Origin: Solimonas sp040754295 | Lineage (GTDB): Bacteria; Pseudomonadota; Gammaproteobacteria; Nevskiales; Nevskiaceae | NCBI GenBank assembly: GCA_040754295.1 | Contig: JBFMCQ010000006.1 | Coordinates: 1-64,000, forward strand | Reading direction: 5' to 3' | Length of the DNA stretch: 64,000 nucleotides | Program-made: the position numbers and the translations under genes | Notes under the pieces: generated by a model | What the model saw: the letters and a program-made list of their open reading frames with translations, nothing else | Told to the model about the DNA's origin: nothing | Database searches by the model: none | Part shown: positions 35,118 to 43,475 of the stretch, piece after piece | Position numbering within the stretch: the first letter of the stretch is position 1 | Layout: every line of letters begins with the position of its first letter

Positions 35118-35968
35118 GAACGGTGCACGCGATCGCCGAGCTGCGCGCGCAGCTCGCCGTATGGCGCGCGGCCGGGCAGCGCATCGCGTTTGCGCCGACG
35201 ATGGGCAATCTGCACCGCGGGCATCTGCGGCTGATGGAGCGGGGACGCGCGTGCGCGGACCGCGTCGTCGCCAGCATATTCGTCAATCCGCTGCAGTTCG
35301 CACCCGGTGAGGACTTCGAGCGCTATCCGCGCACGCTGCCGCAGGATCAGCGGGCGCTGGAGGACGCGGACGTCGACCTGTTGTTCGCGCCGACGGTCGC
35401 CGAGATGTACCCGAACGGCCGCGAGAGTCTGACGACGATCCACGTGCCCGGTGTCTCCGAGGAGCTCGAAGGTGAGTTCCGGCCGGGCCATTTCGACGGC
35501 GTGGCGACCGTCGTCAACATTCTGCTCAACCTCGTCCAGCCCGATGTCGCGCTGTTCGGCGAAAAGGATTATCAGCAGCTCGCGGTGATCCGGCAGATGG
35601 TCGCGGATCTAAGGCTGCCGGTCGCGATCGTCGGCGTGCCGACCGAGCGCGATGCGGACGGGCTGGCGCTGTCCTCACGCAACCAGTATCTCGATGCGCG
35701 GGAGCGCGCGCTCGCGCCCGAAATCCATCGCAGTCTCATAGCCGTTGCGGACGCGCTGCGCGGTGGTGCGCGGGAATTCGATGTAATTGCAGAAATGCAG
35801 CGTAATAGATTGAATTATATTGGTTTCGATGTTCAGTATCTGGCCATTCGCCGGCCTGATCTGGCGCTCCCTGCGGCGCATGACGTGCAATTCGTCGTAC
35901 TGATCGCCGCCAGGCTCGGCAGTACCCGGCTGATCGACAATCTGCGGGTCGATGTGACAGTTGTTTGA
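35114..35968 (+). CDS. panC: Pantothenate synthetase
   Basis: ATP-dependent ligation of pantoate and beta-alanine. A 284-aa enzyme with the HIGH-type motif APTMGNLHRGHLRLM, FVNPLQFAPGEDFERYPR, FGEKDYQQLAVIRQM and LSSRNQYLDARER. Start ATG 35114 from the ATGA overlap with panB. The 3' third contains an AT-rich stretch (about 35773-35840) with codons such as AGA, ATT and AAT that are rare elsewhere in the window; the protein sequence there remains plausible. Confidence 0.94.
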   Translation: MRTVHAIAELRAQLAVWRAAGQRIAFAPTMGNLHRGHLRLMERGRACADRVVASIFVNPLQFAPGEDFERYPRTLPQDQRALEDADVDLLFAPTVAEMYPNGRESLTTIHVPGVSEELEGEFRPGHFDGVATVVNILLNLVQPDVALFGEKDYQQLAVIRQMVADLRLPVAIVGVPTERDADGLALSSRNQYLDARERALAPEIHRSLIAVADALRGGAREFDVIAEMQRNRLNYIGFDVQYLAIRRPDLALPAAHDVQFVVLIAARLGSTRLIDNLRVDVTVV

Positions 35969-36006
35969 AGCGCTGCCGAAATGCCGCTAGACTCCGCAAC
36001 TCGCGC

Positions 36007-36022
36007 CGTGACTCGAGTCACG
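36007..36022. promoter_or_regulatory. 16-bp perfect palindrome upstream of panD
   Basis: CGTGACTCGAGTCACG is fully self-complementary and lies in the 163-bp panC-panD gap. The length and symmetry suit a dimeric regulator, but no regulator is identified. Confidence 0.5.
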
Positions 36023-36034
36023 CGCACCGGGCGT

Positions 36035-36099
36035 ATGTCTTAGTGGGCCGCCCGCCGTATCCAAGACCGTAGATCGTCGAGTGCATGTCTTAGTGGGCC
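36035..36099 (+). repeat. 15-bp direct repeats 50 bp apart upstream of panD
   Basis: ATGTCTTAGTGGGCC occurs at 36035-36049 and again at 36085-36099. The bases following each copy are also partly similar. The second copy ends 32 bp before the panD start codon. Confidence 0.85.
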
Positions 36100-36131
36100 A
36101 CCGGCGATCCTAGATCCTAGAGAGGCACCCC

Positions 36132-36524
36132 ATGCAAGTGCATATGCTCAAGTGCAAGCTGCACCGCGCCTGTGTGACCCACGCCGAGCTCGACTACGAC
36201 GGCTCCTGCGCCATCGACTCCAAGCTCCTCGAGCTCGCCGGCATCCTGGAGTTCGAGCAGATCGACATCTACAACGTCACCAACGGCGAGCGCTTCACGA
36301 CTTACGCGATCCAGGCGGAGCCGGGCTCGGGCATCATCTCGGTGAACGGCGCGGCCGCGCACAAGGCGCGCGTCGGCGACCGCGTGATCATCTGCGCCTA
36401 CGGCTCGATGGACTCGGCCGCGGCCCGCACGTACAAGCCGCGCCTGGTTTACCTCGATGAGAAGAACCGCGTCGTGCGCACCGCGAACACGATACCGGTG
36501 CAGGCCGCGCTGGTATCGTTGTGA
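36132..36524 (+). CDS. panD: Aspartate 1-decarboxylase (proenzyme)
   Basis: Pyruvoyl enzyme making beta-alanine for PanC. The self-cleavage site is G24-S25 in YDGSCAID, the same position as in E. coli; K9, Y22 and the segment IYNVTNGERFTTYAI are conserved. At 130 aa the length is normal. GAGAGG precedes ATG 36132; ATG 36144 is an in-frame alternative but would move the cleavage site. A strong terminator follows. Confidence 0.96.
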   Translation: MQVHMLKCKLHRACVTHAELDYDGSCAIDSKLLELAGILEFEQIDIYNVTNGERFTTYAIQAEPGSGIISVNGAAAHKARVGDRVIICAYGSMDSAAARTYKPRLVYLDEKNRVVRTANTIPVQAALVSL

Positions 36525-36566
36525 TGCTGTCCTGACAGGCCGCGGCCATCCATGGCCAAGGGATCC

Positions 36567-36599
36567 AATGGGGGCAGCCGGGCTGCCCCCATTGCTTTT
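36567..36599 (+). terminator. Rho-independent terminator after panD
   Basis: A 27-bp palindrome (AATGGGGGCAGCC pairing with GGCTGCCCCCATT) is followed by GCTTTTG. It ends just before the start codon of the 2OG oxygenase gene, so that gene probably depends on read-through or on a promoter within the structure. Confidence 0.85.
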
Positions 36600-36606
36600 G
36601 GGTGAT

Positions 36607-37224
36607 ATGCAGATTCGAGCCTGGTTCCCCACGCTGATCTACTCCGAACGCCTGCAGGCCCGCGGCCTGCAGGCGTTCAATTTCGAGCTGCTCGACGAGT
36701 GCTACCGTATCCGCGAGCATGACGAAGCCGGCCGGCGCTGGTCGGAGGCGAACTATCCGCTCGGCTACACCAGCTACGGCTCGATGGACCGGCTGCACCG
36801 GTTCTCCTCGACGTTCGACACGCTGCGCGCGCGCATCGATCCGCACGTTGCCGCCTATGCGCGCGCGCTCGACTGGGATCTGCGCGGCGGCCGGCTGGAA
36901 ATGACCGACTGCTGGATCAACGTGATGCCGCGCGGCTGCGCGCACAGCTTCCACGTACATCCGCACGCCGTCGTCAGCGGCACCTACTACGTGAAGACCC
37001 CGAAGGGCTGCGCCGGGCTGAAGTTCGAGGATCCGCGGCTGACGCGGCTGATGGCGGCACCGGCGCGGCGGGCCCGCGGCAAGCCCGAGCTGCGCCCGCA
37101 CATCGGTTATCCGGCGCGCGTCGGTCAGGTGATCCTGTTCGAAAGCTGGCTGCGCCATGAAGTGCCGGCGAGCCCGATCGACGAAGAGCGCGTCAGCATC
37201 AGCTTCAACTATCACTGGCGCTGA
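36607..37224 (+). CDS. 2OG-Fe(II) oxygenase family protein (TIGR02466-like)
   Basis: A 205-aa putative 2-oxoglutarate/iron dioxygenase. MQIRAWFPTLIYSERL is the typical start of this family; the iron-binding facial motif is probably in SFHVHPHAVVSGTYYV, with the second histidine in WLRHEVPASP and an Arg in ERVSISFNYHW that would bind 2-oxoglutarate. Substrate unknown. The ATG at 36607 is 8 bp after the panD terminator. The frame is open upstream to 36457 but only through panD and the terminator. Confidence 0.8.
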   Translation: MQIRAWFPTLIYSERLQARGLQAFNFELLDECYRIREHDEAGRRWSEANYPLGYTSYGSMDRLHRFSSTFDTLRARIDPHVAAYARALDWDLRGGRLEMTDCWINVMPRGCAHSFHVHPHAVVSGTYYVKTPKGCAGLKFEDPRLTRLMAAPARRARGKPELRPHIGYPARVGQVILFESWLRHEVPASPIDEERVSISFNYHWR

Positions 37225-37240
37225 CCGCAGCCTGCAGCCT

Positions 37241-37268
37241 CTTGAAAAACGCATGAGCGCACCCAGAT
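37241..37268 (+). promoter_or_regulatory. Sigma-32 (heat-shock) promoter of hsp20
   Basis: CTTGAAA at 37241-37247 is a perfect heat-shock -35, then a 13-bp spacer and ACCCAGAT at 37261-37268 resembling CCCCATNT. The expected transcription start is about 37275, roughly 30 nt before the hsp20 ATG. Confidence 0.75.
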
Positions 37269-37272
37269 CGGC

Positions 37273-37311
37273 GCTCATCCCAACATCACTTTCAGGAGGT
37301 GTTCGATGAGC
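37273..37311 (+). promoter_or_regulatory. Putative RNA thermometer masking the hsp20 start
   Basis: GCTCATC (37273-37279) pairs perfectly with GATGAGC (37305-37311), which contains the start codon. Inside it AACATC (37282-37287) pairs with GGTGTT (37298-37303) with one G-T wobble. The Shine-Dalgarno AGGAGG (37294-37299) is half in the inner stem and half in the 10-nt loop. The outer left arm begins at about the predicted transcription start. Confidence 0.6.
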
Positions 37312-37854
37312 ACGAGCTTGAGTAAATGGGCTCCCTGGAACTGGTTGCGCAGGGAGCAGGAGAGCCGGCCGCTCGCGGTCCAGCGCGGCGGCAGGGAGAG
37401 CGCGCCGTTGTGGCGCCTCCATGACGAGATCGACCGCGTCTTCGACGACTTCTTCCGCGGCTTCGGATTTCCGGGTCTGCTTGCCGGCGACGACTGGCCG
37501 CGCCTGGAGCCGGCGCAGCTGCTGCGCCCCCAGCTCGACATCGCGGAGTCCAAGAACGCCTACGAGATCAGCGTCGAGGTGCCGGGCGTCGAGCAGAACG
37601 ACCTGGAGCTGTCGGTGAACGACGGCGTGCTGTCGATCCGCGGCGAGAAGCGCCAGGAGAAGCGTGAAAACGGAGACCGCTTCCACCGCGTGGAGCGCAG
37701 CTACGGCGCTTTCCAGCGCGAGCTGAGCCTGCCGGCCGACGCCGACACCGATCGCATCGAGGCATCGTTCCGCAACGGCGTGGTGCGCATCCGCGTGCCG
37801 CGGCGTGCCGATGCCGTGGCCGAGAGCAAGCGTATTCCGATCGCGGCCGGGTGA
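37306..37854 (+). CDS. Small heat-shock protein, Hsp20/alpha-crystallin family
   Basis: A 182-aa ATP-independent chaperone holding unfolding proteins. N-terminal arm about 1-60 with WRLHDEIDRVFDDFFRGFG; alpha-crystallin domain about 68-165 starting RPQLDIAESKNAYEISVEV, with GVEQNDLELSVNDGVLSIRG and the late A-x-x-x-n-GV-L-type motif ASFRNGVVRIRVPR. Short C-terminal tail with an IPI motif for oligomerisation (KRIPIAAG). AGGAGGT six bases before the ATG. Confidence 0.93.
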   Translation: MSTSLSKWAPWNWLRREQESRPLAVQRGGRESAPLWRLHDEIDRVFDDFFRGFGFPGLLAGDDWPRLEPAQLLRPQLDIAESKNAYEISVEVPGVEQNDLELSVNDGVLSIRGEKRQEKRENGDRFHRVERSYGAFQRELSLPADADTDRIEASFRNGVVRIRVPRRADAVAESKRIPIAAG

Positions 37855-37865
37855 TCGCGGGCGCG

Positions 37866-37893
37866 GTGCCGGAGGCCGGGCGGCCTCCGGCAC
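37866..37893. terminator. Stem-loop between hsp20 and the debranching enzyme gene
   Basis: A perfect 12-bp stem (GTGCCGGAGGCC with GGCCTCCGGCAC, 4-nt loop) in the convergent gap. No immediate T-run on the plus strand; TTTTACTTTT follows about 25 bp later. Probably a bidirectional transcription end. Confidence 0.5.
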
Positions 37894-37916
37894 GCGCGCC
37901 TTACTTCGTTTTACTT

Positions 37917-40118
37917 TTAGCTGCGCGTGACGGCGTGGATCTCGCCGCTGCGCGCCAGCACTTCGACGACGACCTGCGTGCCGGCACGGCGCAGCGCGAC
38001 GTCGAGCCGCGCGCTGCCCAGGCTCAGGCGCCGCAGCACCAGCTCGTCGAGAAACGAGGGCAGCAGCGGCTCGTCGAAGCCGATCTGCGCCGCCGCGGTA
38101 TCAAACCTCAGGCCCAGGCAGGACTGCAGCAGCGACAGCGGCGCCGCCGCGGCCCAGGCCTGCGGTGCACAGGCGACCGGATAGAACGTCGGCCCATGCG
38201 TGCGCTGGCGCGGAAAGCCGCAGAACAGCTCGGGCAGGCGGCGCAGATCGAAATGGATCGACGCGGCGAACAGCCCTTCGAAGATCCGTGCCGCCTCGCG
38301 CCGGTAACCGTAGCGGGCAAGTCCGGCGGCGATCAGCGCGTTGTCGTGCGGCCATACCGAGCCGTTGTGGTAGCTCATCGGGTTGTAGCGCGCCTCACCC
38401 GCGGCGAGCGTGCGCACGCCCCAGCCGGAGAACGACTGACTGTCCATCAGCGTCGCGGCGACCGCCGCGGCGCGTTCCGGATAGGCGATGCCGGTGAGCA
38501 GCGCATGGCCGGCGTTGGAGCTGTGCACGCGGCACGGCCGCTTGTCGCCGTCGAGCGCGAGCACGTAGGTGCCCAGCGCTTCGTCGAAGAAGCTCTGGTC
38601 GAAACGCCGGCGCAGCGTTTCGGCGCGGCGCTCGAGCTCACCCGCGCGTGAGGCGTGGCCGAGCTGGCGCGCGATCGCGGCCGCCGCGCGCCAGGCGCCG
38701 TAGACGTAGGCCTGGACTTCGACCAGCGCGATCGCGCCGCGTGCGAGCGCACCGTCGGCATGCGAGATGCTGTCGTGGCTGTCCTTCCAGCCCTGGTTCG
38801 CGAGCCCGTCCTTCGAGCGCCGGTCGTACTCGAAGAAGCCGTCGCCGTCGCGATCGCCGTAGCGGTCGATCCAGGCCAGCGCCGCCTCGATCGCCGGCCA
38901 CAGGCGCGCGATGCTACCGGTATCGCCGCTGCGCTGCAGGTAGGCGCCGGCGAGCAGGACGAACAGGGGCGTCGAGTCGACGCTGCCGTAATAGCGCTTG
39001 AACGGCACTTCGCCGAGTTCGGCCATCTCGCCGCGGCGCAGCTCGTGCAGGATCTTGCCGGGCTCGGCGTCGGCGTCCGGGTCTTCGTGCGTGGCCTGGT
39101 GCTCGGCGAGGAAGAACAGCACGCCGCGGGCCACTGCCGGGTCGACCCACAGCATCTCTAGCGCCGTGATCAGCGCGTCGCGCCCGAACACGGTGCTGAA
39201 CCACGGGATGCCCGCATACGGGTAGGGACCCTGCGCGGTGTCGGTGATCAGCATGTACAGGTCGGAGACGCTACGCCGCACCGCCTCGTTGAAGATTTCA
39301 TTGGAGCTGACGATCGCCGCGGCGCGTGACGACGAGTGCCGCAGCGCGCGGCGTGCGCCGCGCAGCGCGAGCGCGAAGGCCCGCCGCGGCGGCTCCGGGT
39401 GCCGATCCGCATTGCAGCGGATATCGAGCACCAGCGTCTTCGACGCCCGCGGCGCGAGCTCGAGCTCGAACACCGCCTGGTTTCCGCCCAGCAGGTCGGG
39501 TGGCGGATCGAAGCGCAGCTGCGTCGTTCGCCGGCGGCCGTCGAGGCCGGTGTAGGCGAGCGTGACCCGGTCCCGTTCGATCGCCGGCGGCTCGGCGCTG
39601 CCACGGCGCGCGCGCTGCGCGCCGCGCACCTCGAACAGGTCGGCGAAGTCGGCTGCGAAGGCGATGCCGACGCGCAGACGCCGCGGCGCGTCGTCGTAGT
39701 TGCGCAGTGCCAGGCGCTCGTAGCAGGCGCCGTCCCAGAGGTAGCGCGAGCGGCGGAGGTGGATCAGGTCGTGCCCCAACAGGAGCTGGCCGCCGGCGTC
39801 GCGCAGGTCCGGATTGGTCAGGTCGCAGGTCAGCGTCGCGTTGTCGTCGCGCAGCGTCGAGCTGAGCAGGATCGGGCGCTGTCCGTCGATCGTCAGGTAC
39901 AGGTGCGACAGGTGGCGCGTGTCGCAGTGGTACAGGCCTTCGGGGCTGCCGGGGCCGGCGAGGGCGTCGCCGTTGTGGTCGAACACGGCGAAGCTGTCGC
40001 CGTGCTTGAGCGTGCGCGGCCGCCGCTCCTGCAGCGACGCCGCTGCCGGGATGAAAAACTGTGCGATGCTGGTCGCCGCAGCCGGCGCCGGCAGGCTCGC
40101 GCTGGCGGGCGCTTGCAT
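37917..40118 (-). CDS. Glycogen debranching / amylo-alpha-1,6-glucosidase-like protein
   Basis: A 733-aa protein. The N-terminal domain (about 40-330; RPRTLKHGDSFAVFDHNGD, GLYHCDTRHLSHLYLTIDG) matches the bacterial GDE N-terminal domain. The C-terminal (alpha/alpha)6 glucosidase domain includes YAGIPWFSTVFGRDALITAL, LANQGWKDSHDSI, and YHNGSVWPHDNALIAAGLAR. Probably trims alpha-1,6 branches or acts on a related oligosaccharide. The start at ATG 40118 follows the stop of the GT4 gene by 13 bp; no strong Shine-Dalgarno. No signal peptide. Confidence 0.85.
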   Translation of the reverse strand: MQAPASASLPAPAAATSIAQFFIPAAASLQERRPRTLKHGDSFAVFDHNGDALAGPGSPEGLYHCDTRHLSHLYLTIDGQRPILLSSTLRDDNATLTCDLTNPDLRDAGGQLLLGHDLIHLRRSRYLWDGACYERLALRNYDDAPRRLRVGIAFAADFADLFEVRGAQRARRGSAEPPAIERDRVTLAYTGLDGRRRTTQLRFDPPPDLLGGNQAVFELELAPRASKTLVLDIRCNADRHPEPPRRAFALALRGARRALRHSSSRAAAIVSSNEIFNEAVRRSVSDLYMLITDTAQGPYPYAGIPWFSTVFGRDALITALEMLWVDPAVARGVLFFLAEHQATHEDPDADAEPGKILHELRRGEMAELGEVPFKRYYGSVDSTPLFVLLAGAYLQRSGDTGSIARLWPAIEAALAWIDRYGDRDGDGFFEYDRRSKDGLANQGWKDSHDSISHADGALARGAIALVEVQAYVYGAWRAAAAIARQLGHASRAGELERRAETLRRRFDQSFFDEALGTYVLALDGDKRPCRVHSSNAGHALLTGIAYPERAAAVAATLMDSQSFSGWGVRTLAAGEARYNPMSYHNGSVWPHDNALIAAGLARYGYRREAARIFEGLFAASIHFDLRRLPELFCGFPRQRTHGPTFYPVACAPQAWAAAAPLSLLQSCLGLRFDTAAAQIGFDEPLLPSFLDELVLRRLSLGSARLDVALRRAGTQVVVEVLARSGEIHAVTRS

Positions 40119-40131
40119 GCGCGCGCCCGGT

Positions 40132-41241
40132 TCAGGCCAGGTATGCCGCGTTTGCGGCGGCGGCCCGTGCGCGCATTGGCGCGTAGCGCCGCTCCTGCCG
40201 CACTTCGCGGTGCACGTCGGCGAGCAGGTGGTAGATTTCCAGGTAGTCCCGCGCCATGCGCTCGGCCGTGAAGCGGGCCTCGAAGCGGGCCCGCACCTGC
40301 GCGCGATCGAGCGCGCCGACACGGCGCACCGCATCGACGGCTTCGTCGACGCTGCCGACGATCAGCCCCGAGACGCCGTCTTCGACGACTTCCGGGACCG
40401 AGCCGCAGCGCCAGGCGATCACCGGCGTGCCGCAGGCCATCGCCTCGATCATCACTAGACCGAAGGGCTCGGGCCAGTCGATCGGGAACAGCAGCGCCAG
40501 GGCATCGCCCAGAAACGCGGCTTTCTCGCGCTCACCGATCTCGCCGAGGAACTCGACGTTGGGGTGACTGCGAACCATCGGCTCGATCACCGTGCGCCAG
40601 TATTCCTCGTCTGCGCCGTCGATCTTGGCCGCGATCTTCAGCGGCAGACCGGCGCGCGCGGCGATTTCGATCGCGCGGTCCGGCCGTTTTTCCGGCGAGA
40701 TGCGGCCGAGAAAGGCGAGGTAGCCACCGCGCGGCGCTGCGCTGAACGGCAGCAGTGTCGGCGGCAGGCCGTGCGCCACGGTGCCGACCCAGTTCACCGG
40801 CGGCATCGGCTCGCGCTGCGCATCCGAGATCGAAACCAGGGGGACGTCGTTGAAGGCCGCATAGAACGGCCACAGGTCGGGCAGATCGAGGCGACCATGC
40901 AGCGTCGTCAAGCTGGGGCAGGCGAGGCTGCGCACCAGCGGGAAGTGCAACAGGTCGATATGGAAATGCAGGACGTCGAACTCGCGCGCACGCTGGCGCA
41001 CCTGCTCGAGCATCGCGACGTGATACGGCAGGGCGTCGGACACCGCCGGATTGAGCCGCAGGGCCATGTCGGTGCAGCGCACCAGCCGGGCCCGGGTCAG
41101 CGAGTCGCCGCTGGCGAACAGCGTGACCTCGTGGCCCTGGCGGACCAGCTCTTCGGTGAGGTAGGACACGATCCGCTCCGTGCCGCCGTAGAGATGCGGC
41201 GGGCAGCGTTCGGCAAGCGGCGCGATCTGGGCAATCTTCAT
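40132..41241 (-). CDS. Glycosyltransferase family 4 protein
   Basis: A 369-aa GT-B glycosyltransferase. N-terminal AQIAPLAERCPPHLYGGTERI with the acceptor-side glycines; C-terminal GYLAFLGRISPEKRPDRAIE and the EX7E motif in EPFGLVMIEAMACGTPVIAW. GAGGAG lies nine bases before ATG 41241. It is transcribed with the debranching enzyme gene (13 bp between them). A role in making the glucan or glycoside that the neighbour trims is an inference; donor and acceptor are unknown. Confidence 0.88.
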   Translation of the reverse strand: MKIAQIAPLAERCPPHLYGGTERIVSYLTEELVRQGHEVTLFASGDSLTRARLVRCTDMALRLNPAVSDALPYHVAMLEQVRQRAREFDVLHFHIDLLHFPLVRSLACPSLTTLHGRLDLPDLWPFYAAFNDVPLVSISDAQREPMPPVNWVGTVAHGLPPTLLPFSAAPRGGYLAFLGRISPEKRPDRAIEIAARAGLPLKIAAKIDGADEEYWRTVIEPMVRSHPNVEFLGEIGEREKAAFLGDALALLFPIDWPEPFGLVMIEAMACGTPVIAWRCGSVPEVVEDGVSGLIVGSVDEAVDAVRRVGALDRAQVRARFEARFTAERMARDYLEIYHLLADVHREVRQERRYAPMRARAAAANAAYLA

Positions 41242-41432
41242 CGGCAGGGTCTCCTCGTACGGACGAAGCATCGGCAAATGAAAAATGCGCTCGGCGAGGC
41301 GGCCGGCCGGGACCGGAGCCATGCGCGTCGGCGCAGATAGGGGCAGCGCGAACGGTTTCAATACCCCCGACGCTTTTCGTCCGCGCCGCGGGCGGCTAGC
41401 CTGTGCGCCAGCCCTTCCAGTCAGGCCTTTCG

Positions 41433-43034
41433 ATGTCACTGACCCGGACTCCCGCCTGGAGCACGCTGGCGGCGCACGCCGAGCGCCTGCGCCAGACGCG
41501 CGTGCTCGATCTCTTCGCCGAGGACGCGCGGCGTGCCGAGCGCTTTTCCGCCGAAGCGCTCGGCCTGTACCTCGACTACTCGAAGCAGCGCCTCGACGCG
41601 CATGCACTGCAGGCGCTGTTCGCGCTGGCGCAGCAGCAGGGGCTGGCCGAGTGGCGCGCGCGCCTGTTCGCCGGCGAGCCGGTGAACCACACCGAGGGAC
41701 GCGCGGCGCTGCACATGGCGCTGCGCGCCCCACGGGACGCCGGCTTCCGCGTCGGCGGCGAGGACGTTTCGGTGCAGGTGCACGCGGTGCTCGAGCGTCT
41801 GCGCGCATTCGCGCAGGCGGTGCGCGGCGATGGCGGTGCCGTGCGCTTCACCGACGTGGTCAACATCGGCATCGGCGGCTCGGACCTCGGCCCGCGCATG
41901 ATCTGCGACGCGCTCTCGCCGCTGATCGACGGCCCGCGACCGCATTTCGTCGCCAACGTCGATGCCGCGGAGCTGCACGGCGTGCTGGCCGGGCTCGAGC
42001 CGCAGACGACGCTGTTCGTCGTCACCAGCAAGACGTTCACGACGCAGGAGACGCTGGCCAACGCGCGGCTGGCCCGCGACTGGCTGGTCGGCGCGCTCGG
42101 CGAAGCCGCGGTCGGCCGGCACTTCGTCGCGGTGTCGACCAACGCCGAGGCGGTGCGCGCGTTCGGCATCGAGCCCGGGAACATGTTCGGCTTCTGGGAC
42201 TGGGTCGGCGGGCGCTATTCGCTGTGGAGTGCGGTCGGCCTGAGCAGCCTGCTCGCACTCGGCGCCGAGCGCTTCGATGCCCTGTGCGCCGGCGCGCATG
42301 CGATGGACCGCCATTTCGCCGAGGCCCCGCCGGAGCGCAATCTGCCGCTGCTGCTCGGCCTGATCGGCGTCTGGAACACGAATTTTCTCGGCTGCGCGAG
42401 CCAGGTCGTCGTGCCGTACGCGCAGCGGCTCGCGCTGTTCTGCGGCTGGCTGCAGCAGCTGGAGATGGAGTCCAACGGCAAGGGCGTCGACCGCGACGGC
42501 CGGCCGGTGGACTATGCGACGACGCCGGCGCTATGGGGCAGCGTCGGCACCAATGCGCAGCACGCCTACTTCCAGATGCTGCATCAGGGGCCGGCGGTGC
42601 ACGCCGTCGACTTCATCCTGCCGCTGCAGGGCGCGCATCCGTACGCCGACATGCAGCGGCTGCTGATCGCGAACTGCTTCGCGCAGTCGGCCGCGCTGAT
42701 GCGCGGCAAGAGCGCGGATGAAGTCCGCGCCGAGCTTGCCGCGAAGGGCATGGCCGGCGCGGCGCTGGACGCGGCGGTCCCGCATCGCGTGTTCCCCGGC
42801 AATCGGCCGAGCAGCACGCTGCTGCTGCCGCGGCTCGACCCCTACCACCTCGGCGCGCTGCTCGCGCTCTACGAGCACCGCAGCTTCGTGCACAGCGTGA
42901 TCTGGAACATCAATGCCTTCGACCAGTGGGGCGTCGAGCTGGGCAAGCAGATGGCGCGGCAGATCCTCGCGCCCGGCGGGCATGCGGCGCTGGACCCGTC
43001 GACGCAAGCGCTGATGCGGCGCGCCGGCGGCTAG
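41433..43034 (+). CDS. pgi: Glucose-6-phosphate isomerase
   Basis: A 533-aa isomerase interconverting glucose-6-P and fructose-6-P. VVNIGIGGSDLGPRMI, FVVTSKTFTTQETLANARL, GGRYSLWSAVGLSSLLAL, the catalytic Glu segment MESNGKGVDRDGR, HAYFQMLHQG and the Lys segment FDQWGVELGKQMA are intact. Start ATG 41433 gives the conserved N-terminus (MSLTRTPAWSTLAAHA). It is divergent from the GT4/debranching pair; a shared carbohydrate role is possible. Confidence 0.95.
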   Translation: MSLTRTPAWSTLAAHAERLRQTRVLDLFAEDARRAERFSAEALGLYLDYSKQRLDAHALQALFALAQQQGLAEWRARLFAGEPVNHTEGRAALHMALRAPRDAGFRVGGEDVSVQVHAVLERLRAFAQAVRGDGGAVRFTDVVNIGIGGSDLGPRMICDALSPLIDGPRPHFVANVDAAELHGVLAGLEPQTTLFVVTSKTFTTQETLANARLARDWLVGALGEAAVGRHFVAVSTNAEAVRAFGIEPGNMFGFWDWVGGRYSLWSAVGLSSLLALGAERFDALCAGAHAMDRHFAEAPPERNLPLLLGLIGVWNTNFLGCASQVVVPYAQRLALFCGWLQQLEMESNGKGVDRDGRPVDYATTPALWGSVGTNAQHAYFQMLHQGPAVHAVDFILPLQGAHPYADMQRLLIANCFAQSAALMRGKSADEVRAELAAKGMAGAALDAAVPHRVFPGNRPSSTLLLPRLDPYHLGALLALYEHRSFVHSVIWNINAFDQWGVELGKQMARQILAPGGHAALDPSTQALMRRAGG

Positions 43035-43097
43035 CCGCTGCGTACGCGAACCAATACGATAGATGCACGGCTTGGTCCAACGACAAGGAGAAATGCC

Positions 43098-43475
43098 ATG
43101 CAGCGGTTCCGATCACTGACGGCGGTAGCGGTAGTCTGCGCGCTCGCGCTCGCCAGCATCGCCGCACCGGCGAGCGCGGCGCTGGTGACGACCGAGCGCA
43201 TGCTCGGCGCCTCCGCTCCGACCGATGCGCGCGCGCAGGTCGACGGCTTTCTGGCGCGCGAAGACGTGCGCCGCCAGCTCGAAGCCTGGGGCGTGCCGCC
43301 GGCGCAGGCAGAGGCGCGCATCGCGGCGCTGTCGCCGGCGGAGCTGCAACGCCTGGCCGCGGAGATCGAGCGCGTGCCGGCGGGCGGCGGTCTGCTCGAA
43401 GTCTTCGGCGTCGTCTTCGTCGTGCTGCTGATTCTCGAGCTCGTCGGCGTCATCAACGTCTTCAGCCGCATTTGA
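43098..43475 (+). CDS. PA2779-family protein
   Basis: A 125-aa secreted or membrane-anchored protein. A signal peptide ends at ASAA near residue 28; VTTERMLGASAPTDARAQVDGFLAREDVR is followed by a helix-rich middle and one C-terminal membrane segment (EVFGVVFVVLLILELVGVINVF). This is the family typified by P. aeruginosa PA2779. AAGGAG precedes the ATG. It overlaps the PA2778-like peptidase gene by four bases (TTGA), matching the conserved pair. Function unknown. Confidence 0.8.
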   Translation: MQRFRSLTAVAVVCALALASIAAPASAALVTTERMLGASAPTDARAQVDGFLAREDVRRQLEAWGVPPAQAEARIAALSPAELQRLAAEIERVPAGGGLLEVFGVVFVVLLILELVGVINVFSRI

